From assembly GCF_013391415.1 (NCBI RefSeq), contig NZ_JACAXB010000034.1, positions 62,001-126,000 on the forward strand: 64,000 bases of DNA, read 5' to 3'. The number at the start of each line of letters is the position of its first letter. Positions within the stretch are counted from its first letter, which is position 1. Origin of the DNA: Aquitalea sp. LB_tupeE (GTDB lineage: Bacteria; Pseudomonadota; Gammaproteobacteria; Burkholderiales; Chromobacteriaceae). This document shows positions 8,410 to 17,453 of this stretch, one piece after another. The notes under the pieces are model-generated. The model did not search any database and had not been told where the DNA came from. It saw only the letters and a program-made list of their open reading frames with translations. The position numbers and the translations under genes were made by a program.

Positions 8410-9681
8410 ATGAGTACATTCAATGCCGTTCTGGCCCGCAACGCTGCCGGTCTTCCCTCCGCCGACCGTCAGGCCGCGCACAGCGTCGCCTTCTCTCATT
8501 ACAACAATCTGTCCGCGCAGCTGCCGCTGGACCGCACCACCGGGCAACTGGTAGCCGGTGGCATTCGTCAGCAGGCGGAACAGTGCTTCGAGAATATCCG
8601 CAGCATTGTGGAAAGCATCAATCACAACATGGACGATGTGGTGCGCATCACCATCTTCCTGCGTGACATCGCCGACCTGGCCACGGTGAATGCCGTGTAC
8701 GCCACTTTCTTTCCGGTTTACGTACCGGCACTGACCGCCGTGGCCGTGCATGACCTGCCGCTGGGCGCGCTGCTGCAAGTGGAAGCGCTGCTGTCCAATG
8801 GCGAAGGCACCATTCCGCATGCACCGCAAGCCGGCGACCTGATCAAGCTGGCGCGCAATACCGACAGCGCCCCCTGCTCTGCCCTGTCTACCCAGACCGT
8901 AGCGTTTTCCCATTACAACAATCTGACCGCGCAACTGCCGGTCAACCCGCACACCGGCGTGCTGGTGGAAGGGGGGATCGAAGAACAGACCGCCCAGTGC
9001 CTGCGCAATATCAAGGCCATTCTGAACAGCATTGACGTGCCGTTTGACGATATTGTCAAAATCAACCTCTACCTGACCGACCTGGCCGACCTGCCCGCCG
9101 TGGACGCGGTTTACAGCACCTTCTTCCCGGATTCCGCCATTGCCCGCAGCCATGCTTATTTCCCGGCACGCAGCGTGATTCCGGCCCAGGCACTGCCGCT
9201 GGCTGCCCGCATCCAGATTGAAGCCGTGGTATCGCATGGCGACGGCACGCCGCCGCAAGCGGTGGAAGACCGCCACGGTATTGTCATCCGTACCGGCCGC
9301 AGCGCAGAGGTGCCGCAGGACAAGCTGGCCACGCAGTCGGTTGCCTTCTCGCACTACAACCATATTTCAGCACTGCTGCCCGTGAGCGCGCATGACGGCA
9401 AGGTGGTGGCTGGTGGCATTGCCGCGCAAACCCGCCAGTGTCTGGAACACTTGCAGAACATTACGCACAGCATTGAGCACAGTCTGGCAGATGTGGTGAA
9501 AGTGAATATCTGCCTGACTCGCCTGGCCGACTTGCCGCTGGTGGACGCGGTATACCGGGACTACTTCTCCAATGCCACTCCGGCCCGTCGCATTATCGGC
9601 GTGGCCAGCCTGCCGGCTGGCGCGGACATCCAGATTGATGCCGTACTGGCCAATGCCGAAGGCACTGTGCCGCGCCGTTAA
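8410..9681 (+). CDS. Protein with three tandem RidA/YjgF-like domains
   Basis: A single 423-residue chain contains three RidA-like units (about 20-140, 160-285 and 308-423). Each opens with VAFSHYNx(L/I)(S/T)A, then GxLVxGGIxxQ (GGI at 50, 188, 345) and a 'DDVVxIxxxLxDxADL' block. RidA proteins are homotrimers of about 130 residues that hydrolyse reactive enamine/imine intermediates; their catalytic arginine sits in a PAR motif. Here that arginine is present in unit 2 (R254, FPARS) and unit 3 (R393, PARR) but is leucine in unit 1 (L108, PALTA). The protein may therefore fold as a covalent pseudo-trimer with at most two canonical sites. Its substrate and whether it deaminates 2-aminoacrylate are unknown. 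Convergent with the MocR gene. Confidence 0.85.
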   Translation: MSTFNAVLARNAAGLPSADRQAAHSVAFSHYNNLSAQLPLDRTTGQLVAGGIRQQAEQCFENIRSIVESINHNMDDVVRITIFLRDIADLATVNAVYATFFPVYVPALTAVAVHDLPLGALLQVEALLSNGEGTIPHAPQAGDLIKLARNTDSAPCSALSTQTVAFSHYNNLTAQLPVNPHTGVLVEGGIEEQTAQCLRNIKAILNSIDVPFDDIVKINLYLTDLADLPAVDAVYSTFFPDSAIARSHAYFPARSVIPAQALPLAARIQIEAVVSHGDGTPPQAVEDRHGIVIRTGRSAEVPQDKLATQSVAFSHYNHISALLPVSAHDGKVVAGGIAAQTRQCLEHLQNITHSIEHSLADVVKVNICLTRLADLPLVDAVYRDYFSNATPARRIIGVASLPAGADIQIDAVLANAEGTVPRR

Positions 9682-9736
9682 AGCACGGTGACTGGCCACT
9701 TTGCAGCGGTTGGCGAATGCGGTACTGCCGTGTTTG

Positions 9737-11161
9737 TCAGCCGCTGCGGTATTGTTGCCACACCAAGCGGCCTAGCTGTACCAGTCTGGCCTGCTGTTCC
9801 GGCGTCCAGACTGCGGCACAAGACAGGCGCACACAATGGCGGTAGCCACCGCGTGGCGAAAACAGCGGCCCGGGTGCCAGGCCTATCCCTTCCTGCCGGG
9901 CTTGCTGGTGCAGGGCCAGGCTGTCGAAGCCTTCCGGAAACACCAGCCACAGCGCAAAACCACCCTGCGGCGGCGTGTATTGCACATCCGCCGGAAAATA
10001 TTGCTCCACCCCCTGTAACAGCCCCTGCATCTGGCTGGCGATGGCGCGCCGCAAGCGCCGCATGTGGCGCGGATAGGCACCGCTCTCCAGAAAGCGTGCC
10101 AACACCGCCTGATTCAGCGTAGGCGTAGAGTGGGTGCTGAGGTATTTCTGCACTTCCACCTGATTGCGATAGCGACCCGGATCTATCCAGCCTATGCGCA
10201 AGCCGGGCGCCACATCCTTGGTGAGCGAGGCGCAATACAGTACGTTGCCGCTACGATCAAACGCCTTGATCGGGCGTGGCCGCTGCCTGCCGTAGTAAAA
10301 CTCACCGTAAACATCATCCTCGATCAGCGGAATGTCGCGCGCGGCCAGCATGTCGGCCACTTTTTCCTTGGCGGCATCCGGCATCAGCGCACCCAGCGGA
10401 TTGGAAAAATTGGGTACCAGAATGACTGCCTTGATGGCGGCATCACGGGTGGCCAGCTCCAGCGCATCTACCGAAATGCCGCTCACCGGGTCGGTGGGAA
10501 TTTCCACCACGCGCAAACCCAACGCTTTCAGGGTATATAGCAACGAAAAATAGGCGGGAGACTCCACCGCCACCACATCACCCGGCTGGGTAAGCGCGCG
10601 CAAGGCCAGGTTCAATGCCTCGATGGTGCCTTGCGTGACAATAAGCTGTTCGGGCAGCAACTGCCCCCCCCACTCCAGTGCCAGCCGCGCGATCTGACGT
10701 TTGAAGGCTGGCAGGCCGCTGGGCCGCCCGTAGTCGGACAGCAAGTCCGGGTGATGACGCATGCAGTCCAGCGTCATGCGTTGCAACTGGGCGGTAGGCA
10801 GCAGGTCGTGCGGCGCCACGGCGCTGCGAAAGCCTTGTATGCGCTCGGTGTGCTGCTCGGACTGATCCTCCACATAGCTCCACAGCAGCGGGTCTACCGT
10901 GACTTCGGTAGCCGCCGCCAGGCGCAGTAAAGGTGCGCTGTCACTGCGCTGGCGCACAAAGTAGCCGGATTGCGGCCGCGCCTCCACCAGTCCCTGGTCT
11001 TCCAGCAAGCGGAATGCCTGCTGCACTGTGCTTAGGCTCAAACCGCGCCGCAACTTCATGTCGCGCAGCGACGGCAGGCGCTCGCCTACACGTAATACGC
11101 GGCTGGCGATCTGGGCGGCGATGTCATCGGCCAATTGCTGGTAAAGAGGCTGCTTGTCCAT
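9737..11161 (-). CDS. MocR/PdxR-type transcriptional regulator (GntR HTH + aminotransferase domain)
   Basis: A winged-helix GntR domain (about 3-70; PLYQQLADDIAAQI, then RLPSLRDM and LSTVQQAFRLLEDQGLV) is fused to a fold-type I aminotransferase-like domain (about 100-465) with the PLP-lysine region YCASLTKDVAPGLRIGW. This is the MocR architecture (474 aa from ATG 11161). Such regulators sense PLP or amino-acid-derived ligands and often control the divergent neighbour, here the DUF2917 gene. GGAGG lies only one base before ATG 11161, which is tight, but the upstream extension to 11251 does not look like family sequence. Confidence 0.88.
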   Translation of the reverse strand: MDKQPLYQQLADDIAAQIASRVLRVGERLPSLRDMKLRRGLSLSTVQQAFRLLEDQGLVEARPQSGYFVRQRSDSAPLLRLAAATEVTVDPLLWSYVEDQSEQHTERIQGFRSAVAPHDLLPTAQLQRMTLDCMRHHPDLLSDYGRPSGLPAFKRQIARLALEWGGQLLPEQLIVTQGTIEALNLALRALTQPGDVVAVESPAYFSLLYTLKALGLRVVEIPTDPVSGISVDALELATRDAAIKAVILVPNFSNPLGALMPDAAKEKVADMLAARDIPLIEDDVYGEFYYGRQRPRPIKAFDRSGNVLYCASLTKDVAPGLRIGWIDPGRYRNQVEVQKYLSTHSTPTLNQAVLARFLESGAYPRHMRRLRRAIASQMQGLLQGVEQYFPADVQYTPPQGGFALWLVFPEGFDSLALHQQARQEGIGLAPGPLFSPRGGYRHCVRLSCAAVWTPEQQARLVQLGRLVWQQYRSG

Positions 11162-11198
11162 GCCTCCATGATAAGGGATTGAATCACTGGCACCACGG

Positions 11199-11271
11199 AC
11201 AGTTGTGCACAAAAACAGCCAGTACAGTTGGGCAAGAACCGGTGCTGTCATGGTCTTTTTTGGTCAACTGT
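11199..11271. promoter_or_regulatory. Candidate MocR operator repeats
   Basis: The heptamer ACAGTTG occurs as direct repeats at 11199-11205 and 11224-11230 and as an inverted copy at 11265-11271, all between the divergent MocR and DUF2917 genes. MocR regulators commonly bind repeated boxes in such gaps; this assignment is inference. Confidence 0.3.
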
Positions 11272-11336
11272 GTGGCTACCGGCCCCATTTGGCCAACGCT
11301 AAGCTGTTTGGCATCAACAGCACGGGAGCGCACAAC

Positions 11337-11591
11337 ATGACCACATTGCTACTGAATCAGGGTGAATTGCTGAGCCTGCAAGGCCATTTGCCGCACAGCC
11401 TGAAGGTGCAGCAAGGGCGGATATGGATCAGCTACTGCGGCCAGGATGTGATTCTGGGGCGCGGTGCCAGCTGGACGCCGGGCATGGCACGCGGCGAAAC
11501 GCTATTGCTGGAAGCAGTGGGCGGCCCGGCACAGCTGAGTTTGCAGCTGCAGGGTGAGCACAGCCTGTTGCAACTGGCCAGCTGCGGCTAG
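11337..11591 (+). CDS. DUF2917 domain protein
   Basis: Short cytoplasmic protein (84 aa) fitting the DUF2917 family: LLNQGELLSLQG near the start, then VQQGRIWISYCGQDVILGRG and a hydrophobic strand-rich end, suggestive of a small cupin-like beta fold. The start at ATG 11337 follows GGGAG; the longer open frame from 11205 runs through the promoter region. Function is unknown. It is divergent from a MocR regulator and its TAG stop overlaps the stop of the convergent LysR gene (CTAG at 11588-11591). Confidence 0.75.
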   Translation: MTTLLLNQGELLSLQGHLPHSLKVQQGRIWISYCGQDVILGRGASWTPGMARGETLLLEAVGGPAQLSLQLQGEHSLLQLASCG

Positions 11592-12490
11592 TCGGGCTGG
11601 CCGAAGGTTTCCTGCAGAAAGTCCAGCATGGCGGTGAGCTTGGCCTGATGCTGGCGGCCCGGCGGGTACAAGGCGGTAAGCGGCATGCTGTCGTCCACCC
11701 GCCATGGCTGCAGGATTTCCACCAGCCTGCCGTCCTGCAATGCCGGCTCCAGCAAGAAGGCCGACTGACGGATGATGCCAGCCCCGGCCAAGGCCAGACT
11801 GAGCAGGGATTCGGCACTGTCCACACTCAGCCGGGCGCTGACATCCACTTTTTGCAGCTGGCCATCCACCATGAAGGGCCATTGGTCGGCCTGTTCCATA
11901 TCCGCCACCACCAGGCACTGGTGCTGTGCAAGCTGGTCCGGGTGCCCTGGGCTGCCGAACTGGCGCAGATAGGCCGGTGCCGCACACACCTTGCGTGGCA
12001 GACTGGCAATGGGCCGTGCCACCAGATGATCCACCGGGCCCAGCGGCCCCAGCCGCAAGCCCAGGTCGAAACCGTCGGCGGCAATGTCCACCAGATGGTC
12101 GCTTACCGACAAGGCCAGCCGTACCTGCGGGTGGCGCGCCATGAAACGTGGCAGCGCCGGTAGCAATTGCTGGTTGCCAAAGGCGGTACCCACGGTAATG
12201 CGCAGCGTGCCTTGCGGGATATTGCGGCCAAAACGCAGATCAGCTTCGGCGTTGGCCAGGTCGTCCACGATGCGCCGGGCATGGGCGATAAAGCGCTCGC
12301 CATCCGCCGTGGCCACCACCCGGCGGGTGCTGCGGGCAAACAGGCGGCAACCCAGACGCTTCTCCAGCCGGTCTATCGCCTTGGACAAGGCCGAGGCGGT
12401 CAGGCCAAGCCGCTCTGCCGCGCGGGTGAAACTGGCGGTTTCGCTCAGATACAACACAGCCAGCAATTCGGTGGTTTGCGTTTCTATCAT
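11588..12490 (-). CDS. LysR-family transcriptional regulator
   Basis: 300 aa with an N-terminal winged helix-turn-helix (about 4-63: SFTRAAERLGLTASALSKAIDRLEKRLG) and a periplasmic-binding-like effector domain (about 90-295), typical of the LysR group that includes DsdC/CrgA-like regulators. The divergent neighbour is a DinB-family gene starting at 12584, the most likely target. The effector is unknown. Confidence 0.92.
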   Translation of the reverse strand: MIETQTTELLAVLYLSETASFTRAAERLGLTASALSKAIDRLEKRLGCRLFARSTRRVVATADGERFIAHARRIVDDLANAEADLRFGRNIPQGTLRITVGTAFGNQQLLPALPRFMARHPQVRLALSVSDHLVDIAADGFDLGLRLGPLGPVDHLVARPIASLPRKVCAAPAYLRQFGSPGHPDQLAQHQCLVVADMEQADQWPFMVDGQLQKVDVSARLSVDSAESLLSLALAGAGIIRQSAFLLEPALQDGRLVEILQPWRVDDSMPLTALYPPGRQHQAKLTAMLDFLQETFGQPD

Positions 12491-12583
12491 ATTAATGAAT
12501 CTGTTTCAGTAATGAATTTCCTGAGTAGCAGATTCTAAAACCCGCAATGCGTAATAAGCTAGGCTTTTCACGGAGGACACCCG

Positions 12584-13066
12584 ATGCACGCCATGTTACA
12601 CACCCTGTTTCAGGCCAAGGCCTGGGCCAACCGGCAATTGTTTACCCTGCTGGAACAGCAACTGCAGGCACTATCCGACGAGACCCAGACCGCCGCCGTG
12701 CGCATGCTGAACCATGTGTGGCTGGTGGAGCAGATATTCCAGGCCAATCTGCAACAGCAGCCACATGGCTTTGACGCGCTGAATACGCCGGACACGCCCA
12801 CGCTGGCCCAGCTACAGGCGCGTCAGCAGGCCAGCGATGACTGGTATCGCGCCTATCTGGAATCACTGGATAACGTCGCACTGACACAGGCGGTGGATTT
12901 CCGTTTTGTCGATGGCAAGCCGGGCCGTATGCAGCGCAGCGAGATGCTGCTGCACCTGATTACCCACGGCAGCTATCATCGCGGCATGGTGGGCCGCATG
13001 CTGGCCGAGGCGGGAATCCGCCCGCCCAAGGACAGCCTCACCATTTTTCTGCATCAAACAGCCTGA
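12584..13066 (+). CDS. DinB/YfiT-family protein
   Basis: 160-residue four-helix-bundle protein of the DinB-like family. The metal-ligand histidines are visible: H43 in MLNHVWLVEQIF and the pair in LITHGSYHRGMVGRML (about 126 and 130). Relatives include thiol S-transferases (bacillithiol, mycothiol), but in proteobacteria the role is generally unknown. GGAGG precedes the ATG. It is followed 12 bases later by an OsmC-family gene, likely one transcript. Confidence 0.85.
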   Translation: MHAMLHTLFQAKAWANRQLFTLLEQQLQALSDETQTAAVRMLNHVWLVEQIFQANLQQQPHGFDALNTPDTPTLAQLQARQQASDDWYRAYLESLDNVALTQAVDFRFVDGKPGRMQRSEMLLHLITHGSYHRGMVGRMLAEAGIRPPKDSLTIFLHQTA

Positions 13067-13078
13067 GGGGAAAACGCA

Positions 13079-13564
13079 ATGGCACAATTTGGCGTGGAAG
13101 TGGAATGGCAACGTAAGGGGCAGGACTTTCTGGACCGCCGCTACAGCCGCAAGCATGTGTTGCGCTTTGATGGTGGCGCGGAAGTGGCGGGTTCGTCCTC
13201 CCCCGCCGTGGTGCCGCTGCCAATGTCGGACGCCAGCGCGGTGGACCCGGAAGAAGCTTTTGTGGCAGCGCTATCCAGTTGCCACATGCTGTGGTTTCTG
13301 GACCTGGCCGCCCGCGCCGGTTTCACGGTGGAGCGTTATCTGGACCGCGCCAGCGGCGAGATGGGCAAGAACGCCGCCGGGCAATTGGCCATCACCCGCG
13401 TCACGTTGCGTCCGGAGGTGCAATTTGGCAGTGCCAACCCGCCCAGCGCGGCCCAGCATGCCCACTTGCATCATCAGGCCCACAGCAACTGCTTTATTGC
13501 CAATTCCGTGACATCGACGGTGCTGTGTCAGCCGGTGGGGCTGGACGATACACCGGCCCAGTAA
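13079..13564 (+). CDS. OsmC family protein (peroxide/thiol stress)
   Basis: 161 aa. The two active-site cysteines of the OsmC/Ohr fold are present in ALSSCHMLWFLDLA (about 64) and SNCFIANSV (about 141). Family members reduce organic hydroperoxides using thiols. It lies in an operon with the DinB-family gene 12 bases upstream; GAGGGG precedes the ATG. Convergent with cobA. The OsmC (not Ohr) subgroup is judged by the CHMLWFL context. Confidence 0.88.
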   Translation: MAQFGVEVEWQRKGQDFLDRRYSRKHVLRFDGGAEVAGSSSPAVVPLPMSDASAVDPEEAFVAALSSCHMLWFLDLAARAGFTVERYLDRASGEMGKNAAGQLAITRVTLRPEVQFGSANPPSAAQHAHLHHQAHSNCFIANSVTSTVLCQPVGLDDTPAQ

Positions 13565-13578
13565 CATCGGTCTGGGCA

Positions 13579-14340
13579 TCAGGCACAGCTTCGGTCTGCT
13601 ACGGACTGCTGCATGGCGGGCAGGCTGGCTTCGGCCATGGCTTCGCCCACCAGAATGATGGCCGGGCTGCCCATGCCTGCGGCCAGGGCATCGACCTCCA
13701 GTGTGGCCAGTGTGCTGAGCAGGCGTTGTTCCTGCGGCGTGCTGGCCCATTGCACCACCGCCACCGGGGTGCTGGCCGGTAAATACTGCAACAGCGCCTG
13801 ATTCAGGCTGGCGATGCGGCTCATGCCCATATAGATGGCCAGCGTGGTGCCGGTGGCAGCCAGCGCCTGCCAGTCCGGCTCGCTGTGATCCTGCGCATGG
13901 GCGGTTACCAGCGTCACGCCACGGCAATGCTGACGATGGGTGAGCGACACGCTCAGGCTGGCGGCGGCGGCCAGTGCCGCGCTGATGCCATTGACCACTT
14001 CCACCGCGATGCCGTGTTGTTGCAGGTAGCGGATTTCCTCCCCGGCCCGGCCAAACAACAGCACCTCGCCGCCCTTTACCCGCACCACCCGCCTGCCCTG
14101 CATCGCATAGCGGCGCATCAGACGCTGAATGAAATCCTGCGGCGTGGATTTGCAGCCGCCGCGCTTGCCCACCCGCACCACTTGCGCCTGCGGGGCCAGG
14201 CTGACGATGTCCGGGTTGACCAGTTCGTCCAGCAGCAGCACCTGGGCCGCCTGCAACTGGCGTACGGCCTTGAGAGTGAGCAGTTCCAGATCGCCGGGGC
14301 CTGCCCCCAGCAGCACTACCTTGCCGGTTTCGCGTTTCAT
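13579..14340 (-). CDS. cobA: Uroporphyrinogen-III C-methyltransferase
   Basis: SAM-dependent methylase (253 aa) that makes precorrin-2 from uroporphyrinogen III, the first step towards sirohaem. Motifs seen: LLGAGPGDLELLTLKA (about 9-24), VRVGKRGG, RVKGGEVLLFGRAGEE (a variant of KGGDPFxFGRGGEE), VVNGISAALAAAA and LAIYMGM. It is the last gene of the nitrate assimilation operon, 16 bases after nasA; sirohaem is the cofactor of NirB, which explains the placement. There is no CysG-type dehydrogenase domain, so the oxidation and ferrochelation steps must be encoded elsewhere. Confidence 0.92.
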   Translation of the reverse strand: MKRETGKVVLLGAGPGDLELLTLKAVRQLQAAQVLLLDELVNPDIVSLAPQAQVVRVGKRGGCKSTPQDFIQRLMRRYAMQGRRVVRVKGGEVLLFGRAGEEIRYLQQHGIAVEVVNGISAALAAAASLSVSLTHRQHCRGVTLVTAHAQDHSEPDWQALAATGTTLAIYMGMSRIASLNQALLQYLPASTPVAVVQWASTPQEQRLLSTLATLEVDALAAGMGSPAIILVGEAMAEASLPAMQQSVADRSCA

Positions 14341-14356
14341 GCTGTTACTCCTGTGC

Positions 14357-17065
14357 TCAGGCAGGCTGCGCCACGCTGGCGGCCATGCGTTTGATTTCCG
14401 GCACGCAGGAGCCGCAAACGCTGCCGCAACCCAGAGTGCCCTTGATGTGTTCCACGCTATCGCCCCGCTCCAGACACTGGCGGATGGCGTTTTCTCCCAC
14501 CTGCTTGCACTGGCAGATGATTTTTTCCCGCACTACGGCTCGCTGTCCGGCCGGGGCAAACACCGTCAGCCGCGAACCCTGCCATGCATCACCGGCTTGC
14601 AGTTGCTGCAACAGGCTGTCCGCTGCCGGGCCGTCTGTGACATTGCTGCTGGCAAACACAAAGGCCGCCAGACGTTCATCCGCCCAGGCCACGCGCTTGA
14701 CCACGCCACGGCGGTCGTCACGGTATTCCAGTACATCTGGCCCCGGCTGCAGGCCCAGCACATCCAGCAGTTGTTGCAGCCAGCCCTCCAGTGCCTGCGC
14801 ATGCGCGGCACGCAATAACAAGACATCCGGACCGTGCAGCGCAATGGCGGCGTAGCTGCACTGGCGCAGCAACGGGGACAGCCGCGCCTGCATGGCGGGC
14901 AGGTCGTCACAACGCAGCGCCGCCGTTACCCGCCACGGCAGGCTGATTTTTTCCACCTTGACTGCCGCATGCTTGAGTTCCGGCTGGAAGGACTGACCAT
15001 CCACCTGCGGCTGGCTGGTTTCGTTGATACCGCCACTATTCAGGAACTGGCCATTCCAGTGCATGGCGGCAAACACCGTGCCGCTGGCCAGTTCGCGGCT
15101 GAGCGCCAGCGGCAACACCAGCTGACCACGCTTGCTGCTGATACGCACCAGCTCGCCCGCTTGCAGGCCACGGCGTTCGGCATCGTCCGGGTGCATTTCC
15201 AGTGCCGGTTCCGGGCGGTGGGCAAACAGTTGTGGCAGACGGCCGGTACGGCTCATGCCATGCCACTGGTCGCGCAAGCGGCCAGTCAGCAGGCGGAAGG
15301 GGTAATGTGCCGATACATTTTCTGCCGGTGGCTGGTAGCGCAGCGCATGAAAGCGCGCCCGGCCATCGGCGGTGGCAAACACGCCATCGACATAGCGCCG
15401 CGCCTGGCCCTGTACCATGCCCGCCGGTAGCGGCCATTGCTGCGGCCCGGCCTTATCCAGCAAGGCATAGTCCAGCCCGCTGATGTCCAGATCGCGCCCG
15501 CTGGTGAGCGCACGGTGCTGGTCGAACACGCTGGCGGCAGCGGTATTGCCAAACAGGCTGGCCGCGCCGGGATACAGCAGTGCTTCCAGGCGGCGCGCAA
15601 TCTGGCTGACGATCCAGCTATCGCTTTGTGCCTCGCCCGGTGGCGGCACGGCGGCGCGCACCCGGCTGATGCGGCGTTCGGAATTGGTGACCGTACCCTC
15701 TTTCTCGCCCCAGGTGGCGGCGGGCAACAGGATGTCGGCCAGCGCGGTGGTATCGGTGTGGGCAAAGGCGTCCTGCACCACCACCAGCTCGGCCTGCGCC
15801 AGTGCGGCGCGCACCTGCGGCAGATTGGGCAGCGAGTGCGCCGGGTTGCTGCAGGCAATCCAGATGGCCTTGATTCGCCCCTGTTGCAAGGCCTCGAACA
15901 TGGCGATGGCGGGCAGGCCGGGAGTGGCGGACAGTCGCTCGAACGGCACGCCCCAATGAGCGGCCACTTCTGCGCGGTGCGCGGCATTGTCGATATCGCG
16001 ATGCGCCGCCAGCATGGTGGCCATGCCGCCCACTTCGCGCCCGCCCATGGCATTGGGCTGGCCGGTGAGCGAAAACGGCCCGGCACCCGGCTTGCCTATC
16101 TGCCCCGTTGCCAGATGCAGATTGATCAGCGCCAGGTTCTTGTCAGTACCGTGGCTGGACTGGTTCAGCCCCATGCAGTACAGCGACAGGCTGGCCGGGC
16201 TGTGGCCAAACCACTCGGCTGCCTGGATCAGGTCTTCTTCGCGGATGCCGCAGATTTCCGCCGCCATTTTCGGCGTGGTGTTACGCACCATCTGCTTGAG
16301 TTCGGCAAAGCCCTCGGTATGGGCGCTGATGTAATCCGCTGCCACCAGCCCTTCCCAGATCAGGTGATGCAGCATGCCGTTGAACAGCGCAACATCGGTG
16401 CCGGGCTGAATCTGCAAATGCAGGTCGGCCATGGCGGCGGTATCGGTACGGCGCGGGTCGATGACAATCCAGCGCGTGTCAGGCCGTGCTGCGCGCGCTT
16501 CTTCCAGACGGCGCAGCAGTACCGGATGGGCATACGCCAGATTGCTACCGGCAAACAACACGCAGTCGGCCTGTTCCAGATCGGCATAACAGGTGGGCGG
16601 GCCATCGGCCCCAAAGGCTTTTTTATAGGCAGTAACGGCGCTGGACATGCACAGGCGGGAATTGGTGTCGATGTTGTTGCTTCCCACCACGCCCTTGGCC
16701 AGTTTGTTGAACAGATAGTAGTCCTCGGTCAGCAACTGGCCGGACACATAAAATGCCACCGCGTCCGGCCCGTGCTGGCGGATGATGCGGGCAAAACCTT
16801 CGGCCACGCTGTCCAGCGCGCTGTCCCAGTCGACGCGCTGGCGCGGCGCATCGCGGGTGGGCCGTATTTCCGGGTAGAGTGCACGGCCGCTGTCGCTGGC
16901 GGCGCTGGCCGCTAGATTCAGCCCCTTGCTGCACAACCGGCCAAAATTGGCTGGATGTTCTGGGTCGCCGCGCACACCGGTAATGCGTCCGTCTTCGCTG
17001 GCAATCAGCACGCCACAGCCTGTGCCGCAATAACAGCAGGTGGAGCGGGTTTCAGTCTTGCCCAT
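14357..17065 (-). CDS. nasA: Assimilatory nitrate reductase, catalytic subunit
   Basis: Cytoplasmic molybdopterin oxidoreductase (902 aa). The N-terminal [4Fe-4S] motif CCYCGTGCGVL, then CSKG, opens the protein, the Mo-bis-MGD domains follow, and the C-terminus carries a BFD-like [2Fe-2S] module (ICQCKQVGENAIRQC, then CGSVCGSCVPEI at about 845-885). That is the NasA layout for reducing nitrate to nitrite with electrons from a reductase partner. The start at ATG 17065 fits AAGGA eight bases upstream; an in-frame ATG at 17074 overlaps that site. No separate NasC-type electron-transfer gene is seen nearby. Confidence 0.95.
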   Translation of the reverse strand: MGKTETRSTCCYCGTGCGVLIASEDGRITGVRGDPEHPANFGRLCSKGLNLAASAASDSGRALYPEIRPTRDAPRQRVDWDSALDSVAEGFARIIRQHGPDAVAFYVSGQLLTEDYYLFNKLAKGVVGSNNIDTNSRLCMSSAVTAYKKAFGADGPPTCYADLEQADCVLFAGSNLAYAHPVLLRRLEEARAARPDTRWIVIDPRRTDTAAMADLHLQIQPGTDVALFNGMLHHLIWEGLVAADYISAHTEGFAELKQMVRNTTPKMAAEICGIREEDLIQAAEWFGHSPASLSLYCMGLNQSSHGTDKNLALINLHLATGQIGKPGAGPFSLTGQPNAMGGREVGGMATMLAAHRDIDNAAHRAEVAAHWGVPFERLSATPGLPAIAMFEALQQGRIKAIWIACSNPAHSLPNLPQVRAALAQAELVVVQDAFAHTDTTALADILLPAATWGEKEGTVTNSERRISRVRAAVPPPGEAQSDSWIVSQIARRLEALLYPGAASLFGNTAAASVFDQHRALTSGRDLDISGLDYALLDKAGPQQWPLPAGMVQGQARRYVDGVFATADGRARFHALRYQPPAENVSAHYPFRLLTGRLRDQWHGMSRTGRLPQLFAHRPEPALEMHPDDAERRGLQAGELVRISSKRGQLVLPLALSRELASGTVFAAMHWNGQFLNSGGINETSQPQVDGQSFQPELKHAAVKVEKISLPWRVTAALRCDDLPAMQARLSPLLRQCSYAAIALHGPDVLLLRAAHAQALEGWLQQLLDVLGLQPGPDVLEYRDDRRGVVKRVAWADERLAAFVFASSNVTDGPAADSLLQQLQAGDAWQGSRLTVFAPAGQRAVVREKIICQCKQVGENAIRQCLERGDSVEHIKGTLGCGSVCGSCVPEIKRMAASVAQPA

Positions 17066-17123
17066 TTTTCCCATCCTTTTCTGATGACAAGGTCCCGTTG
17101 CAACCCTTTGCAATAGGTCTTGT

Positions 17124-17441
17124 TCACAAGCCCAGCAGCACCATGCCCTGTTCCAGCTTCACCGGAAAATGGCGGGCACAGCCTTCGTCCGGCGCGCGTG
17201 CTGCGCCGGTGGTCAGGTCGATATTCCAGCTGTGCAGCGGGCAAGTAACCGACTCGCCATGCACAATGCCCTGGCTGAGCGGCCCGCCCTTGTGCGGGCA
17301 ACGGTCCAGCAAGGCAAACACCTTGTCATCATGGGTGCGGAACACCGCCACATTGCCACTGGCACGTTCCACCACGCGGCTGCCTTGCGGCGGGATGTCA
17401 GTCAGGGCGCAGATGTGTACCCAGTGTTGGCTGTCTGTCAT
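17124..17441 (-). CDS. nirD: Nitrite reductase (NADH) small subunit
   Basis: 105-residue Rieske-like protein that partners NirB. Unlike enteric NirD, it keeps a full Rieske-type pattern: C-P-H in LDRCPHKGG and C-x-x-H in VTCPLHSW about 17 residues later. It may therefore hold a real [2Fe-2S] cluster. It follows nirB by 12 bases and precedes nasA. Its role is in NADH-dependent reduction of nitrite to ammonium in the cytoplasm. Confidence 0.92.
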   Translation of the reverse strand: MTDSQHWVHICALTDIPPQGSRVVERASGNVAVFRTHDDKVFALLDRCPHKGGPLSQGIVHGESVTCPLHSWNIDLTTGAARAPDEGCARHFPVKLEQGMVLLGL

Positions 17442-17453
17442 GGTGTGCGCTCC

